The position numbers and the translations under genes were made by a program. A DNA stretch of 64,000 bases, from NCBI RefSeq assembly GCF_030849025.1, contig NZ_CP118224.1, positions 3,394,501 through 3,458,500 of the forward strand. The letters run 5' to 3'. The notes under the pieces were generated by a model that worked only from the letters and a program-made list of their open reading frames with translations, did not search any database and was not told the DNA's origin. This document shows, piece by piece, positions 9,370 to 19,011 of the stretch. Source of the stretch: Oceanimonas pelagia. Lineage in GTDB: Bacteria > Pseudomonadota > Gammaproteobacteria > Enterobacterales > Aeromonadaceae. Within the stretch, counting starts at the first letter, position 1. Each line of letters opens with the position of its first letter.

Positions 9370-11205
9370 ATGTCATCTGAAATCAATAACTTGAGAAACA
9401 TTGCCATCATCGCGCACGTTGACCACGGTAAGACCACCCTGGTCGACAAGCTGCTGCAGCAGTCCGGCACCCTGGAAAGCCGCGGTGAAGCCGAAGAGCG
9501 GGTCATGGACTCCAACGACATCGAGCGTGAGCGCGGCATCACCATTCTGGCCAAGAACACCGCCATTCGCTGGACCTCGCCCGAGGGCCAGGAATACCGC
9601 ATCAACATCGTGGACACCCCCGGACACGCCGACTTCGGCGGTGAGGTGGAGCGGGTGATGTCCATGGTGGACTCGGTGCTGCTGCTGGTGGACGCGCAGG
9701 AAGGCCCCATGCCGCAAACCCGCTTTGTGACCCAGAAGGCCTTTGCCCAGGGGCTCAAGCCCATCGTGATCATCAACAAGGTGGACAAGCCCGGCGCCCG
9801 TCCCGACTGGGTGATGGATCAGGTGTTTGACCTGTTCGACAACCTGGGCGCCACCGATGACCAGCTCGATTTCCAGGTGGTATACGCCTCCGGCCTGAAT
9901 GGCTGGGCTTCGCTCGACGCCGATGAACCGGCCGAGGACATGACCGCCCTGTTCCAGACCATAGTGGATCAGGTACCGGCGCCCGATGCGGATCTGGATG
10001 GCCCGCTGCAGATGCAGATCTCCCAGCTCGACTACTCCTCCTATGTGGGCGTTATCGGCATTGGCCGCATCAAGCGCGGCACCGTCAAGGTGAACCAGCA
10101 GGTCACCGTGATTGGCGCCGACGGCAAGACCCGTAACGGCAAGGTCGGTCAGGTCATGGGTTACCTGGGGCTCAAGCGTCATGATGTGGCCGAAGGCAAC
10201 GCCGGCGACATCGTGGCCATTACCGGCCTGGGCGAGCTGAAAATCTCCGACACCGTGTGTGCCGCCGGTGCCGTGGAAGCCCTGCCGCCGCTGTCGGTGG
10301 ACGAGCCCACCGTGACCATGACCTTCCAGGTCAACACCTCGCCCTTTGCCGGCCAGGATGGCAAGTTCGTGACGTCACGCAACATTCTGGAGCGTCTGAA
10401 GCAGGAGCTGGTGCACAACGTGGCGCTGCGGGTGGAAGAAACCGGTGATCCCGACAAGTTCCGTGTGTCCGGCCGGGGCGAACTGCATCTGGGCATTCTG
10501 ATCGAGAACATGCGCCGGGAAGGCTTTGAACTGGCGGTATCCCGTCCGGAAGTGATCCTGAAGGAAGAAGACGGCCAGCTGATGGAACCGTTCGAAACCC
10601 TTACCGTGGACGTGGAAGAAAGCAGCCAGGGTTCGGTCATGGAGAAGCTGGGCGAGCGCAAGGCCGAGATGACCAACATGGTGCCGGACGGCAAGGGCCG
10701 GGTGCGCATCGACTTCATCGTGCCGGCGCGGGGTCTGATCGGCTTCCAGACCGAGTTCATGACCCTGACCTCCGGCTCCGGCCTGATGTACCACACCTTT
10801 GACCACTATGGTCCGCACAAGGGTGGCAACATCGGTCAGCGCAACAACGGCGTGCTGATCGCCAATGCCACCGGCAAGGCCCTGGCCTATGCCCTGTTCA
10901 ACCTGCAGGAGCGTGGCCGGCTGTTCGTTGAACACGCCACCGAGGTGTATGAGGGGATGGTGATCGGCATTCACAACCGTTCCAACGATCTGACCGTGAA
11001 CTGCCTCAAGGGCAAGCAGCTGACCAACATCCGTGCCGCCGGCACCGATGAGGCGCTGACCCTGGTGCCGCCGATCAAAATGACCCTGGAGCGGGCGCTG
11101 GAGTTTATCGACGACGACGAGCTGGTGGAAGTGACCCCCAACCACATTCGTATTCGCAAGAAACTGCTGACCGAAAACGATCGCAAGCGCGCCAGCCGCG
11201 CCTGA
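9370..11205 (+). CDS. typA: Ribosome-associated GTPase TypA/BipA
   Basis: Translational GTPase of the EF-G family that helps 50S assembly and stress or cold adaptation. The 611 residues are full length. G1 is [10 protein letters not shown], then the RERGITI switch, G3 [15 protein letters not shown] and G4 NKVDKPGA. Domain II, the EF-G domain V-like part ([18 protein letters not shown]) and the BipA-specific C-terminus ([11 protein letters not shown], then NLTE-type [13 protein letters not shown]) follow. It is divergent from glnA, as in E. coli. Confidence 0.98.
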   Translation: MSSEINNLRNIAIIAHVDHGKTTLVDKLLQQSGTLESRGEAEERVMDSNDIERERGITILAKNTAIRWTSPEGQEYRINIVDTPGHADFGGEVERVMSMVDSVLLLVDAQEGPMPQTRFVTQKAFAQGLKPIVIINKVDKPGARPDWVMDQVFDLFDNLGATDDQLDFQVVYASGLNGWASLDADEPAEDMTALFQTIVDQVPAPDADLDGPLQMQISQLDYSSYVGVIGIGRIKRGTVKVNQQVTVIGADGKTRNGKVGQVMGYLGLKRHDVAEGNAGDIVAITGLGELKISDTVCAAGAVEALPPLSVDEPTVTMTFQVNTSPFAGQDGKFVTSRNILERLKQELVHNVALRVEETGDPDKFRVSGRGELHLGILIENMRREGFELAVSRPEVILKEEDGQLMEPFETLTVDVEESSQGSVMEKLGERKAEMTNMVPDGKGRVRIDFIVPARGLIGFQTEFMTLTSGSGLMYHTFDHYGPHKGGNIGQRNNGVLIANATGKALAYALFNLQERGRLFVEHATEVYEGMVIGIHNRSNDLTVNCLKGKQLTNIRAAGTDEALTLVPPIKMTLERALEFIDDDELVEVTPNHIRIRKKLLTENDRKRASRA

Positions 11206-11224
11206 TCGCAGTCACTCGCAGGTG

Positions 11225-11258
11225 AAAGGGGCGCTTCGGCGCCCCTTTGTTTGTTTTC
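11225..11258 (+). terminator. Rho-independent terminator of typA
   Basis: A 10-bp stem AAAGGGGCGC / GCGCCCCTTT with a TTCG loop (11225-11248), followed by TTTGTTTGTTTT-like T-rich sequence, 20 nt after the typA stop. Confidence 0.9.
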
Positions 11259-11280
11259 GTCCAACCCGTTACGATTTCAC

Positions 11281-11356
11281 GCCTCACGCCTCACGCCTCA
11301 CGCCTCACGCCTCACGCCTCACGCCTCACGCCTCACGCCTCACGCCTCACGCCTCA
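11281..11356. repeat. Perfect heptamer tandem array, GCCTCAC x about 11
   Basis: Ten full GCCTCAC units plus six bases in uninterrupted tandem. The 13-mer ATTTCACGCCTCA at the left edge (11274-11286) recurs inverted as TGAGGCGTGAAAT at about 12703-12715, beyond the next two genes. The unit resembles the GTGAGGG array at 6031 read on the other strand. Confidence 0.9.
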
Positions 11357-11488
11357 TATTCAAATTATTTGAATCTTTAAGCCAGTAAAGGTCGCTTTGA
11401 TTTGCCGGCAAAGGCATTAGACTGATGGCCAATGAACATGTACCACTGAATGAACAGCCTTTTCTCATGGTTGTGGGAGCACCGGAAC

Positions 11489-12010
11489 ATGCAGAAATAC
11501 TCAATTACCATGCGACTTTTGCACTGGAGCACCGCCCTGCTGGTGTTTGGCCTGTTTGGTGTGGGGCTGTGGATGCGCAACCTGGGTTACTACGATCCCC
11601 TGTATCAGGTGTTGCCCTACTGGCACAAGAGCGTGGGATTTCTGCTGGCCGGCCTGGTGGCCGTTCGCCTGCTGAGCCGCTGGTGGCTTGCCCAGCCCGG
11701 CCCGCTGGCCAGTCACCAGCCCTGGGAGCGGCGGCTGGCCCACGCCATGCACTGGCTGCTGTACGGGCTGCTGCTCGGCCTGTTTGCCAGCGGTTACCTG
11801 ATTGCCACCGCCGACAACCGGCCCGCGTCCTTTTTTGGCTGGTTTGACATTCCGGCGCTGTTTACCGCCTTTGAAAACCAGGAAGACGTGGCCGGCCTGG
11901 TGCACGAAGTTTGTGCCTGGTCGCTGATCGGCCTGGTGGCGCTGCACGCCCTGGCGGCGCTCAAGCACCACTGGCTTGACCGGGACCACACCCTGAAACG
12001 CATGCTGTGA
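11489..12010 (+). CDS. Cytochrome b561 family protein (YceJ-like)
   Basis: Inner-membrane di-heme b-type cytochrome that passes electrons to periplasmic acceptors. The 173 residues start MQKYSITMRLLHW; this start has GGAG upstream, whereas an in-frame ATG at 11450 has no ribosome-binding site. Four hydrophobic helices are seen, with candidate heme His residues in RLLHW, YWHKSVG, AHAMHW and LVALHALAALKHH. It is followed after 23 nt by a YceI-family gene, the same pair as E. coli yceJ-yceI. Confidence 0.9.
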   Translation: MQKYSITMRLLHWSTALLVFGLFGVGLWMRNLGYYDPLYQVLPYWHKSVGFLLAGLVAVRLLSRWWLAQPGPLASHQPWERRLAHAMHWLLYGLLLGLFASGYLIATADNRPASFFGWFDIPALFTAFENQEDVAGLVHEVCAWSLIGLVALHALAALKHHWLDRDHTLKRML

Positions 12011-12033
12011 TTTTTCCACCAAGGAGAGCTGAA

Positions 12034-12612
12034 ATGAAAAAGACCCTGATCGCCACCGCCCTGCTGGCTGCCAGCACCACTCCGGCCTTTGCCGCGGTGG
12101 AAAACTACACCGTCGACACCCAGGGCATGCACGCCTCGATCAACTTCAAAATCAATCACCTGGGCTACAGCTGGATCGTCGGCCGGTTCAACGACTTTAA
12201 CGGCAGCTTTGCCTTTGATGAAGACAATGCCGCCAACAACCGTGTTGAGATGACCGTGAACACCGCCAGCATCGACACCAACCACGGTGAGCGGGATCGC
12301 CACCTGCGCAGCGACGACTTTCTCGATGTGAGCAAGTTTCCCGAAGCCAGTTTCAGAAGCACCAGCGTCATCCAGGACGACGACGAGGGAGAGTATGTGG
12401 TGAAAGGGGAACTCACCCTGCACGGAGTGACCAGACCGGTGGAGTTCGAAATCGAGCAGGTGGGTGCCGGCGAGGACCCCTGGGGCGGTTTTCGCCGCGG
12501 CTTTGAGGGCGAGCTGGAGCTGAAGCTGACCGACTACGGCATCGACTACGATCTGGGCCCGGCCTCGGCCACCGTGTATCTGGACATTCATCTGGAAGGG
12601 GTGCGTCAGTAA
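12034..12612 (+). CDS. yceI: YceI-family periplasmic lipid-binding-like protein
   Basis: 192-residue secreted protein with a lipocalin-like YceI fold that binds polyisoprenoids in characterised members. The signal peptide MKKTLIATALLAASTTPAFA ends in an AxA cleavage site before AVENYTVD. Family features include INFKINHLGYSWIVGRFNDF, the DTNHGERDRHLRSDDFLDV segment and GVTRPVEFEIE. AAGGAGAG at 12020-12028 sets the start. It shares a transcript with the b561 gene; the usual idea is that the cytochrome serves a quinone-like ligand carried by YceI. Confidence 0.95.
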   Translation: MKKTLIATALLAASTTPAFAAVENYTVDTQGMHASINFKINHLGYSWIVGRFNDFNGSFAFDEDNAANNRVEMTVNTASIDTNHGERDRHLRSDDFLDVSKFPEASFRSTSVIQDDDEGEYVVKGELTLHGVTRPVEFEIEQVGAGEDPWGGFRRGFEGELELKLTDYGIDYDLGPASATVYLDIHLEGVRQ

Positions 12613-12635
12613 ATTCGTTGACCGACGGCACACCA

Positions 12636-12668
12636 CCGCCCGGACCGCAAGGCCGGGCGGTTTTTTGT
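12636..12668 (+). terminator. Rho-independent terminator after yceI
   Basis: Stem formed by CCGCCCGG and CCGGGCGG (12636-12660) with a short interior imperfection, followed by TTTTTT. Confidence 0.9.
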
Positions 12669-12757
12669 TTGCGTCCTGTTTGCGGGCACCCGGGCTGGCC
12701 CATGAGGCGTGAAATTTGCCACAATAACCTTTCACTTGCCGCAACACAGGATGTGCC

Positions 12758-13654
12758 ATGACCCAGGTTGTCGCCCGCATCGGGCATCGTCTGCGTTTTC
12801 TTCGTGAGCATGGCGTGGATTTCACCCGCTTTGTGCTCAAGCGCATGCACCAGGACCGGCTCAAGATCACCGCCGGTTACCTTACCTACATCAGCCTGCT
12901 GTCGCTGGTGCCCATGCTGGCGGTGGTGTTTGCCATGATGTCGGCCTTTCCCATGTTTGCCGAGCTGCGCGAGACCATTCAGCACTTTGTGTTCAGCAAC
13001 TTTGTGCCGGCGGCGGGGGACGTGGTGCAGAAGAACATTCAGGGCTTTATCGACAATGCTTCCAAAACCACCGCCATCGGCGTGGCGGCGCTGGCGGTCA
13101 CCGCCATGCTGCTGATCTCGGCCATCGACGAGAACTTCAATCATATCTGGCGGGTCAGCCAGAAACGGCGCTGGTCGGTGGCCTTTTCCACCTACTGGAT
13201 GATCCTTACCCTGGGGCCCATTCTGGCCGGGGCCAGCCTGGCGGTGACTTCCTACGTGACCTCGATGCGCATTTTTCAGGGCGACAGCTTTTTCGGGGTG
13301 GGCGCCGTGCTGCTGAACCTGCTGCCGTTTCTGCTCTCCACCCTGATGTTCGTGGTGTTCTACATGGTGGTGCCCAACAAGCGGGTGCGCTTCGGTCACG
13401 CCATAGTCGGGGGGCTGGTGGCGGCGGTGCTGTTTGAAATCGCCAAACGGGGCTTTGCCTTTTACATCACTCAGTTTCCGTCCTATCAGGCCATTTACGG
13501 CGCCCTGGCCACCGTGCCCATTCTGTTTGTGTGGGTGTACCTGAGCTGGATGATCGCCCTGTTTGGCGCCGAAATCACCGCCAGCCTGGGGGATTACGAG
13601 CACAGCCACGGACTAAGCTTTGATCACGATGACCACGATGAGGACCCGGCCTGA
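12758..13654 (+). CDS. yihY: YihY/BrkB-family inner-membrane protein
   Basis: Polytopic membrane protein of 298 residues, function not established (once misnamed RNase BN). Family signature near the N-terminus: LKITAGYLTYISLLSLVPML. About six hydrophobic helices follow, with NFNHIWRV in the second third, and an acidic, His/Asp-rich cytoplasmic tail (DHDDHDEDPA). The stop overlaps the pip start (TGATG), so yihY, pip and dtd form one transcript. In E. coli yihY likewise precedes dtd and yiiD. Confidence 0.93.
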   Translation: MTQVVARIGHRLRFLREHGVDFTRFVLKRMHQDRLKITAGYLTYISLLSLVPMLAVVFAMMSAFPMFAELRETIQHFVFSNFVPAAGDVVQKNIQGFIDNASKTTAIGVAALAVTAMLLISAIDENFNHIWRVSQKRRWSVAFSTYWMILTLGPILAGASLAVTSYVTSMRIFQGDSFFGVGAVLLNLLPFLLSTLMFVVFYMVVPNKRVRFGHAIVGGLVAAVLFEIAKRGFAFYITQFPSYQAIYGALATVPILFVWVYLSWMIALFGAEITASLGDYEHSHGLSFDHDDHDEDPA

Positions 13655-14613
13655 TGCGACCCCTTTATCCGGCAATCAATGCCAACCGGCAGTTTTGGCT
13701 GCCCGTTTCCGAACGGCATCACCTTTACGTGGAAGAGAGCGGCAACCCGCTGGGCATTCCGGTGGTGCTGGTGCACGGCGGACCCGGGGCCGGCATCAGC
13801 CCGGAGCACCGGCGCTTTTTCGATCCCGAGTGTTATCGCATCATTCTGTTTGATCAGCGTGGTGCCGGCCAGTCGCGCCCCCATGCCGAGCTGGAGGACA
13901 ACAGTACGCAGGCGCTGGTCGCCGATATGGAGCAGATTCGCACCCACCTGGGCATCGAACGCTGGCTGGTATTCGGCGGCTCCTGGGGCTCGACCCTGGG
14001 GCTGTGCTATGCCATCGCTTACCCCGAGCGTGTGCTGGGGCTGGTGTTGCGCGGCCTGTTCCTCGGCCGGCAGCAGGATCTGCACTGGCTGTATGCGCCC
14101 GACGGCGGCGCTGCCCAGCTGTTTCCCGATTACTACCGGGAGTTTCTGACGCCCCTTGAAGGCGATACGGACGATCTGCTCGGCCGTTATCACCGCTTGC
14201 TCACCAGCGACAACGAGCTGGCCCGGCTCAATGCCGCCCGGGCCTGGGCCATCTGGGAGGGGCGCATTTCCACCCTGCTGCCGAGAAACGACGCCGACAG
14301 CCACTATGGCGAGGCTCACAGCGCCCTGGCGCTGGCCCGGCTGGAATGCCATTACTTTGTAAATAACTGTTTCTTTGAGGAAAACCATATTATTCGGCGG
14401 ATTGACCGGGTACGTTCGTTGCCGGCCATTCTGGTGCACGGCCGTTACGACGCCATCTGCAAGCCCGCCGCCGCCATGGAACTTGCCGCCCACTGGCCGG
14501 AACTGCGTCTGCAAATTGTGCCCGGAGCCGGACATTCGGCCTTTGAACCGGGTATCATTGACGCCCTGGTCAAGGCGACCGATCACATGGCAAAGGAGCT
14601 GATTGCGCAATGA
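13654..14613 (+). CDS. pip: Proline iminopeptidase
   Basis: Alpha/beta-hydrolase (peptidase S33) that removes N-terminal proline from peptides. The 319 residues show the oxyanion motif HGGPGAG, the nucleophile elbow GGSWGSTL, an Asp in HGRYDAICK and the His in GAGHSAFE. It is inserted between yihY and dtd relative to E. coli, overlapping both by 1-4 nt, so translation is probably coupled. Confidence 0.95.
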   Translation: MRPLYPAINANRQFWLPVSERHHLYVEESGNPLGIPVVLVHGGPGAGISPEHRRFFDPECYRIILFDQRGAGQSRPHAELEDNSTQALVADMEQIRTHLGIERWLVFGGSWGSTLGLCYAIAYPERVLGLVLRGLFLGRQQDLHWLYAPDGGAAQLFPDYYREFLTPLEGDTDDLLGRYHRLLTSDNELARLNAARAWAIWEGRISTLLPRNDADSHYGEAHSALALARLECHYFVNNCFFEENHIIRRIDRVRSLPAILVHGRYDAICKPAAAMELAAHWPELRLQIVPGAGHSAFEPGIIDALVKATDHMAKELIAQ

Positions 14614-15047
14614 TAGCCCTGATACAACGTGTTACCCGGGCCTCGGTGACCGTGGCCGGCGAACGGGTGGGCGCCATCGGCCCCGGCCTGCTGCTGCTGC
14701 TGGGGGTGGAGCGGGAAGACGACAAGAGCAAGGCCGACAAACTGCTGGCCAGGGTGCTCGGCTATCGCGTGTTCCCCGATGACAATGGTAAAATGAATCT
14801 CAACCTGCGCCAGGCCGGTGGCAGCCTGCTGGTGGTGTCCCAGTTTACCCTGGCGGCCGACACCAACAGCGGCCTGCGGCCGAGTTTTTCCCGCGGCGCG
14901 GCACCGGCAGACGCCGAGCGCTGGTACGATTATTTCGTGATGGCGGCGCGGGATCAGGGGGTGCCTACCGAGTCGGGCCGCTTTGCCGCCGACATGCAGG
15001 TTGAGCTGACCAACGACGGTCCCGTGACCTTCTGGCTGCAGGTTTAG
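14610..15047 (+). CDS. dtd: D-aminoacyl-tRNA deacylase
   Basis: Cytosolic proofreading enzyme that frees tRNA of D-amino acids. The 145 residues are full length: [15 protein letters not shown] at the start, the catalytic-pocket motif SQFTLAAD with GLRPSF, and the C-terminal NDGPVTF cross-subunit Gly-Pro motif. It overlaps pip by ATGA and is followed by fabY, as in E. coli. Confidence 0.97.
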   Translation: MIALIQRVTRASVTVAGERVGAIGPGLLLLLGVEREDDKSKADKLLARVLGYRVFPDDNGKMNLNLRQAGGSLLVVSQFTLAADTNSGLRPSFSRGAAPADAERWYDYFVMAARDQGVPTESGRFAADMQVELTNDGPVTFWLQV

Positions 15048-15176
15048 CCTTTACCCATTCAGGTCGTTGTTTATTCAGGCCGGAAGGTGAAACCGGGCCC
15101 ACCGGCCCGCCCCCATTGCATAGCTGCCGGCGCAAGCGGCAGCCACTGTCACGCATAACCATAACAGGAGCAGACC

Positions 15177-16067
15177 ATGTACCGTGTGGTCACCCCGCAA
15201 ACGGAAGCGGAACTGGAAGCCTACTATCAGCTGCGCTGGCAGCTGTTGCGTAAACCCTGGCAGCAGCCCAAGGGTTCGGAACGGGATGAATTCGACGAAT
15301 ACGCCCATCACCGCATGATGGTGGATGACAGCGGCAAGCTGGTGGCGGTGGGCCGGCTGTATGTGAGCGGCGACGAGGCCCAGATCCGCTTTATGGCGGT
15401 GGTGCCCGAGTGCCGCGATCAGGGTCTGGGCTCACGCATGGTGCAGGCGCTGGAGCAGGTGGCGCGCCAGCAGGGGGTGCGCCGGCTGGTGATGAACGCC
15501 CGGGAAGAAGCCGTGGCCTTTTATACCCACTGCGGTTTTACCGTGGTGGGCGAGGGCCCCATCAGTTTTGGCAAGATACCCCACCGGCAGATGATCAAGG
15601 CCCTGACTCCCATTCACCAGATCAGCCACCGCCCCGAGCTGTGCGACGAGCTGCAGCGCCAGTGGCACAGGCGCATTCCCATCAGCGAAAAGATGGGCGT
15701 GAAGATCATTCAGTACACCGGCAGCAAGTTCAGAACCCAGGCCAACCTGACCGCCAACCTCAATCTGCACGAGTCCATGTTTGCCGGCAGCATCTACAGC
15801 CAGTGTGTGCTCACCGGCTGGGGCCTTATCTGGCTGCAGATGCAGGAGTACGGCCTGAGCGGCGATATCGTGCAGAGCAGTGGCGACATCAAGTACCTGA
15901 CCCCGGTGTGGGACGAGCCCACCGCCGAGGTGCAGGGCCGGCTGCGGGACCAGCTGCAGCCCCTGGCCCGGGGCGAACGGGTCAAGGTGGAGCTCAGCGT
16001 GACCCTTTACAGCGGCGACACCCGCGCCGCCCTGTTTACCGGCCGCTATGTGATCCTCACCCACTGA
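15177..16067 (+). CDS. fabY: Bifunctional GNAT / thioesterase-like protein FabY (YiiD)
   Basis: 296 residues in two domains. Residues 1 to about 145 are a GNAT acyltransferase with the acetyl-CoA loop VPECRDQGLGSRMV and EEAVAFYTHCGF. Residues about 150-296 form a hotdog thioesterase-like domain (YiiD C-terminal family). In E. coli the homologue takes part in initiating fatty-acid synthesis by supplying acetoacetyl-ACP. The start has GGAG 9 nt upstream. The conserved neighbourhood after dtd supports the call. Confidence 0.88.
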   Translation: MYRVVTPQTEAELEAYYQLRWQLLRKPWQQPKGSERDEFDEYAHHRMMVDDSGKLVAVGRLYVSGDEAQIRFMAVVPECRDQGLGSRMVQALEQVARQQGVRRLVMNAREEAVAFYTHCGFTVVGEGPISFGKIPHRQMIKALTPIHQISHRPELCDELQRQWHRRIPISEKMGVKIIQYTGSKFRTQANLTANLNLHESMFAGSIYSQCVLTGWGLIWLQMQEYGLSGDIVQSSGDIKYLTPVWDEPTAEVQGRLRDQLQPLARGERVKVELSVTLYSGDTRAALFTGRYVILTH

Positions 16068-16101
16068 GCGCGGGACAGGCATTGTTATTTCCGTGATGAT
16101 A

Positions 16102-16170
16102 CGTCACCCCCGCGCAGGCGGGGGTCCATGAAATATGGCACTGGACTCCCGCTTTCGCGGGAATGACGGC
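16102..16170. repeat. Paired palindromic repeat (BIME/REP-like)
   Basis: Two hairpin units in head-to-head orientation: CGTCA-CCCCCGC..GCGGGGG-TCCA (16102-16129), then TGGA-CTCCCGC..GCGGGA-ATGACG (16142-16169). Each has a C/G-rich stem with CGTCA on one side and TCCA on the other. The same architecture recurs at 62334-62440. Confidence 0.75.
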
Positions 16171-16222
16171 AGGGAAGTGGAGGGGTTGTCAGCAACCTGA
16201 AGGGAATGCTCCCTTCATCTTT

Positions 16223-16960
16223 TCAGCGGTCGCTCAGTACCGGCTTTACCTGTTTGTGCTCCCCCTTGACCTGGTCGACGATATGCTCGGCCAGCAACTG
16301 GGAGGCATCGTATACCGGCAGGTCCGAGACCAGCTTGTCGGCGATCACCGACAGCTCGGTGCAGGCCAGGATCAGGCACTCCGCGCCCCGTGCCTTCAGC
16401 GCCGTGGCGGCTTCGTTGTAGCGGGTCAGGGAGTCGAAGTCGTAGCGCTTGGCCTTGACTTGCCGGATCAGGGTCATCACGTCCTGCTGCTGCTCCGCCC
16501 CGGGAAACAGCACCCGCACGCCTTTGCGGGCAAACTTTTCATGATAGAGCCGGGTCATTTCCACCGCGGTGGAGGCCAGCAGGCCCACCTTACTGATGCC
16601 GGGGTGGTGTTCCAGCACATGGCGCACCGCCACCTCCAGCATGTTGACCACCGGAATGCGCACCGCCTCGGCCACCTCGGCGTGATACATGTGAGCGGTG
16701 TTGCAGGGGATCACCAGAAAATCCACCCCGGCCCGCTCCAGTCCCCGGGCCATCTCCGCCATAAAGGGGCCCGGGCTTTCCCCGGTGCCTTCAATCAGTG
16801 CCTTGATGCGCGACGGCACCTTGGGGTTGTTGTCCACCAGCAGGTGAATGTGGTCGGCATCGTCTTCCGCCGGGGTCAGGGCAATCACCCGGCGCATCAG
16901 ATCCACGGTGGCTTCCGGCCCCATGCCGCCAATCACGCCTACAGACTTTTCTTTTTCCAT
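16223..16960 (-). CDS. Aspartate/glutamate-racemase-family amino-acid racemase
   Basis: PLP-independent racemase of about 245 residues. N-terminal SVGVIGGMGPEATVDLM is the Asp/Glu racemase signature. The two catalytic cysteines are visible in IPCNTAHMYH and LACTELSVI. The start at 16960 (MEKEKSV) is my choice; an ATG at 16969 is also possible. It is the last gene of the sulfonate-type operon, 43 nt after dctM. In that setting the likely substrate is an acidic or sulfonated amino acid such as cysteate, which resembles aspartate; this is inference. Confidence 0.85.
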   Translation of the reverse strand: MEKEKSVGVIGGMGPEATVDLMRRVIALTPAEDDADHIHLLVDNNPKVPSRIKALIEGTGESPGPFMAEMARGLERAGVDFLVIPCNTAHMYHAEVAEAVRIPVVNMLEVAVRHVLEHHPGISKVGLLASTAVEMTRLYHEKFARKGVRVLFPGAEQQQDVMTLIRQVKAKRYDFDSLTRYNEAATALKARGAECLILACTELSVIADKLVSDLPVYDASQLLAEHIVDQVKGEHKQVKPVLSDR

Positions 16961-17003
16961 GTTTTTCATCCATTCAACAATCGGGTCGGCGGTCACATCC
17001 GCC

Positions 17004-18284
17004 TCAGTAGCCAAACAGGTTGGGCAGCCACAGGGTCAGATCGGGGAAGAAGGCCAGCAGCAGCACCACCAGTATCTCCACCAGCACAAAGGGCAGCGCC
17101 TTGACCGAAATTTCCTCGATGGAGACCTTGGCAATGCTCGAGCTGATAAACATGTTTTCCCCCAGCGGCGGGGTCGAGAAGCCGATTTCACAGCAGCACA
17201 CCAGCACCACGCCAAAGTGAATGGGGTCTACCCCCAGGCTGACCATCACCGGCAGCAGCACCGGGGTCACGATCATGATGGTGGCCAGGGTCTCGAGGAA
17301 CATGCCGATAAAGATCAGAAAGGCAATCACGATGATCCAGATCAGCGGCAGGCTGCCGGTCATGTCGAGCAGGCCGGCGGCAATCATGCCGGGAATATCG
17401 TTCTCCACCAGAATGCGGCCAAAGGCGGTGGCGGTGAACATGATGATCAGCACGCGACCGGTGAGCCAGGTGGTGGAGTTGAGGGACTCCTTGAAGCCGT
17501 CGAGCTTCAGCTCCTTGTGAATGAAAATGCCCACGAACAGGGTGTAGAACACCGAGACCACCGCCGCTTCGGTGGGGGTGAACAGGCCGGAATAGATGCC
17601 GCCGAGGATCACCACGGGGGCGAGAATGGCCCAGATACCTTCACGGCAGGCCTTGCGCAGCTCGCCGGGCTGGCGATCGGTGTTGCCGGTGTAGCCTTTT
17701 TTCTTGCTGATGGCGTAGTTGGCGATCATCAGGCCGCCGGCCAGCATCACTCCCGGCAGCACGCCGGCCAGGAACAGCTTGGTAATGGACTCACTGGCGG
17801 TGACGCCGTAGATCACCATGGGAATGGACGGCGGAATCACCACCCCCAGGCCGCCGGACGAGGCGGTCAGGGCCGCGGAGTAGCTGCGGCCGTAGCCCCG
17901 GTCCACCATGGCGGGAATCATCAGCATGCCCACGGCGGCGGTGGTGGCCGGGCCGGAGCCGGAGATGGCGCCAAAGAACATGCTGGCGAGAATGGCGGAA
18001 AAGCCCAGGCCACCGGCCATGGGGCCGGCCATCAGCTCGGCAATGTGCACCAGCCGGCGGGAAATGCCGGCGCTCTGCATCAGGGCGCCCGACAGAATAA
18101 AGGCGGGCAGGGCCATGATGGGAAAGGAGTCCACGGCGTTCCAGGCGGTCTGCACCAGGGACACGAAGTCGTCTCCCGCCGCCAGATACACGCTCAGCGC
18201 CGAGGCGCCGAGGGCCACCACTATGGGGGCGCCGATCAGCAGCAAAAAGAAAAACATGCCAAACAAGATAATGGGAGCTGTCAT
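17004..18284 (-). CDS. TRAP transporter large permease DctM-type
   Basis: Inner-membrane large subunit of a tripartite ATP-independent periplasmic transporter, 426 residues with about 12 hydrophobic helices. Family features include LIGAPIVVALGASAL, SSGGLGVVIPPSIPMVIYGV and GCCEIGFSTPPLGENMF-like text near the C-terminus (CCCEIGFSTPPLGENMF). It lies 21 nt after the DctQ gene. It drives Na+- or H+-coupled uptake of an organic anion; the neighbouring enzymes suggest a C3 sulfonate. Confidence 0.95.
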   Translation of the reverse strand: MTAPIILFGMFFFLLLIGAPIVVALGASALSVYLAAGDDFVSLVQTAWNAVDSFPIMALPAFILSGALMQSAGISRRLVHIAELMAGPMAGGLGFSAILASMFFGAISGSGPATTAAVGMLMIPAMVDRGYGRSYSAALTASSGGLGVVIPPSIPMVIYGVTASESITKLFLAGVLPGVMLAGGLMIANYAISKKKGYTGNTDRQPGELRKACREGIWAILAPVVILGGIYSGLFTPTEAAVVSVFYTLFVGIFIHKELKLDGFKESLNSTTWLTGRVLIIMFTATAFGRILVENDIPGMIAAGLLDMTGSLPLIWIIVIAFLIFIGMFLETLATIMIVTPVLLPVMVSLGVDPIHFGVVLVCCCEIGFSTPPLGENMFISSSIAKVSIEEISVKALPFVLVEILVVLLLAFFPDLTLWLPNLFGY

Positions 18285-18305
18285 TTTTTAATCCTCTCAC
18301 CCCGC

Positions 18306-18908
18306 TCAGGCCAGGGTGTTTCCGCCTTTTTTGGTCTTGCCGGACGCATGGCCGGATGACCCGTTCTGTTTCGGCGCCGCCGCCGAATCGCGTGTTGGCT
18401 CCATCTCTTCCAGTCTGGGCTCATCCACGTCCTCAAAGGTGGTGCCGGTCAGTTTCAGGTAGTTGACCTGAATGATCCGTATGGTGGTGAGGGTGAACGA
18501 GATGGGAAAGATCAGGTACAGATAGGCCATGGACCAGTCCAGCGCCGGCGAGTAGAAGGTGAATTCCATCATCGACTCGATCACCTCGATGCTTTTCAGG
18601 GTCATCAGGGTGTTAAAGGCAATCCAGAACAGGTCTCCCACCAGTTCCACGCCCTTGCGCATGCCGGGGGGCATCATGCGCAGGTGAAAGGTCACCCGGT
18701 TATGGGCCGACAGCCGGGCGGCATAGGAAGCCCCCAGGAACACGAACCAGACAAAGGCAAAGCGGGACAGCTCTTCGCTCCAGGGGATTCCGTAGTTGAA
18801 TACCACCCGCAGGATCACCTGCACAAACAGCAGCACCACGAACAGGCAGAGCAGAAGCTGACATAGGTAATTTTCCAGCTTGTCCAACTGCAGCATCAGC
18901 TTACGCAT
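18306..18908 (-). CDS. TRAP transporter small permease DctQ-type
   Basis: 200-residue small membrane subunit with four helices, starting MRKLMLQLDKLENYLCQ at 18908 (GGAG 8 nt upstream). The family pattern VVFNYGIPWSEELSRFAFVWFVFLGA is clear. The C-terminal 40 residues are an unusual hydrophilic tail rich in Glu, Lys and Gly. It lies 103 nt after dctP, with a strong hairpin between. Confidence 0.93.
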   Translation of the reverse strand: MRKLMLQLDKLENYLCQLLLCLFVVLLFVQVILRVVFNYGIPWSEELSRFAFVWFVFLGASYAARLSAHNRVTFHLRMMPPGMRKGVELVGDLFWIAFNTLMTLKSIEVIESMMEFTFYSPALDWSMAYLYLIFPISFTLTTIRIIQVNYLKLTGTTFEDVDEPRLEEMEPTRDSAAAPKQNGSSGHASGKTKKGGNTLA

Positions 18909-18969
18909 AGCAAGGCTCCAACAAAGAAGGCGGAACGGCGGCACCGCAGCCCGCCCTTTTGGGTATGTG

Positions 18970-18989
18970 CGGGCCCGTTGCCGGGCCCG
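18970..18989 (-). other. Intercistronic hairpin between dctP and dctQ
   Basis: Stem GGGCCCG / CGGGCCC around a TTGC loop, without a T-run. It probably protects the dctP message or lowers expression of the downstream permease genes, a common arrangement for binding-protein genes. Confidence 0.6.
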
Positions 18990-19011
18990 TCTGCTTACAG
19001 GTACAACAGCC

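Noticed and set aside
11281-11356. CRISPR array
   Set aside because: The units are 7 nt long in direct contact, with no spacers and no cas genes nearby; it is a simple tandem repeat.
11450-11488. Upstream ATG for the cytochrome b561 gene
   Set aside because: No Shine-Dalgarno sequence, and the extra 13 residues are absent from the usual b561 start; the ATG at 11489 is preceded by GGAG.
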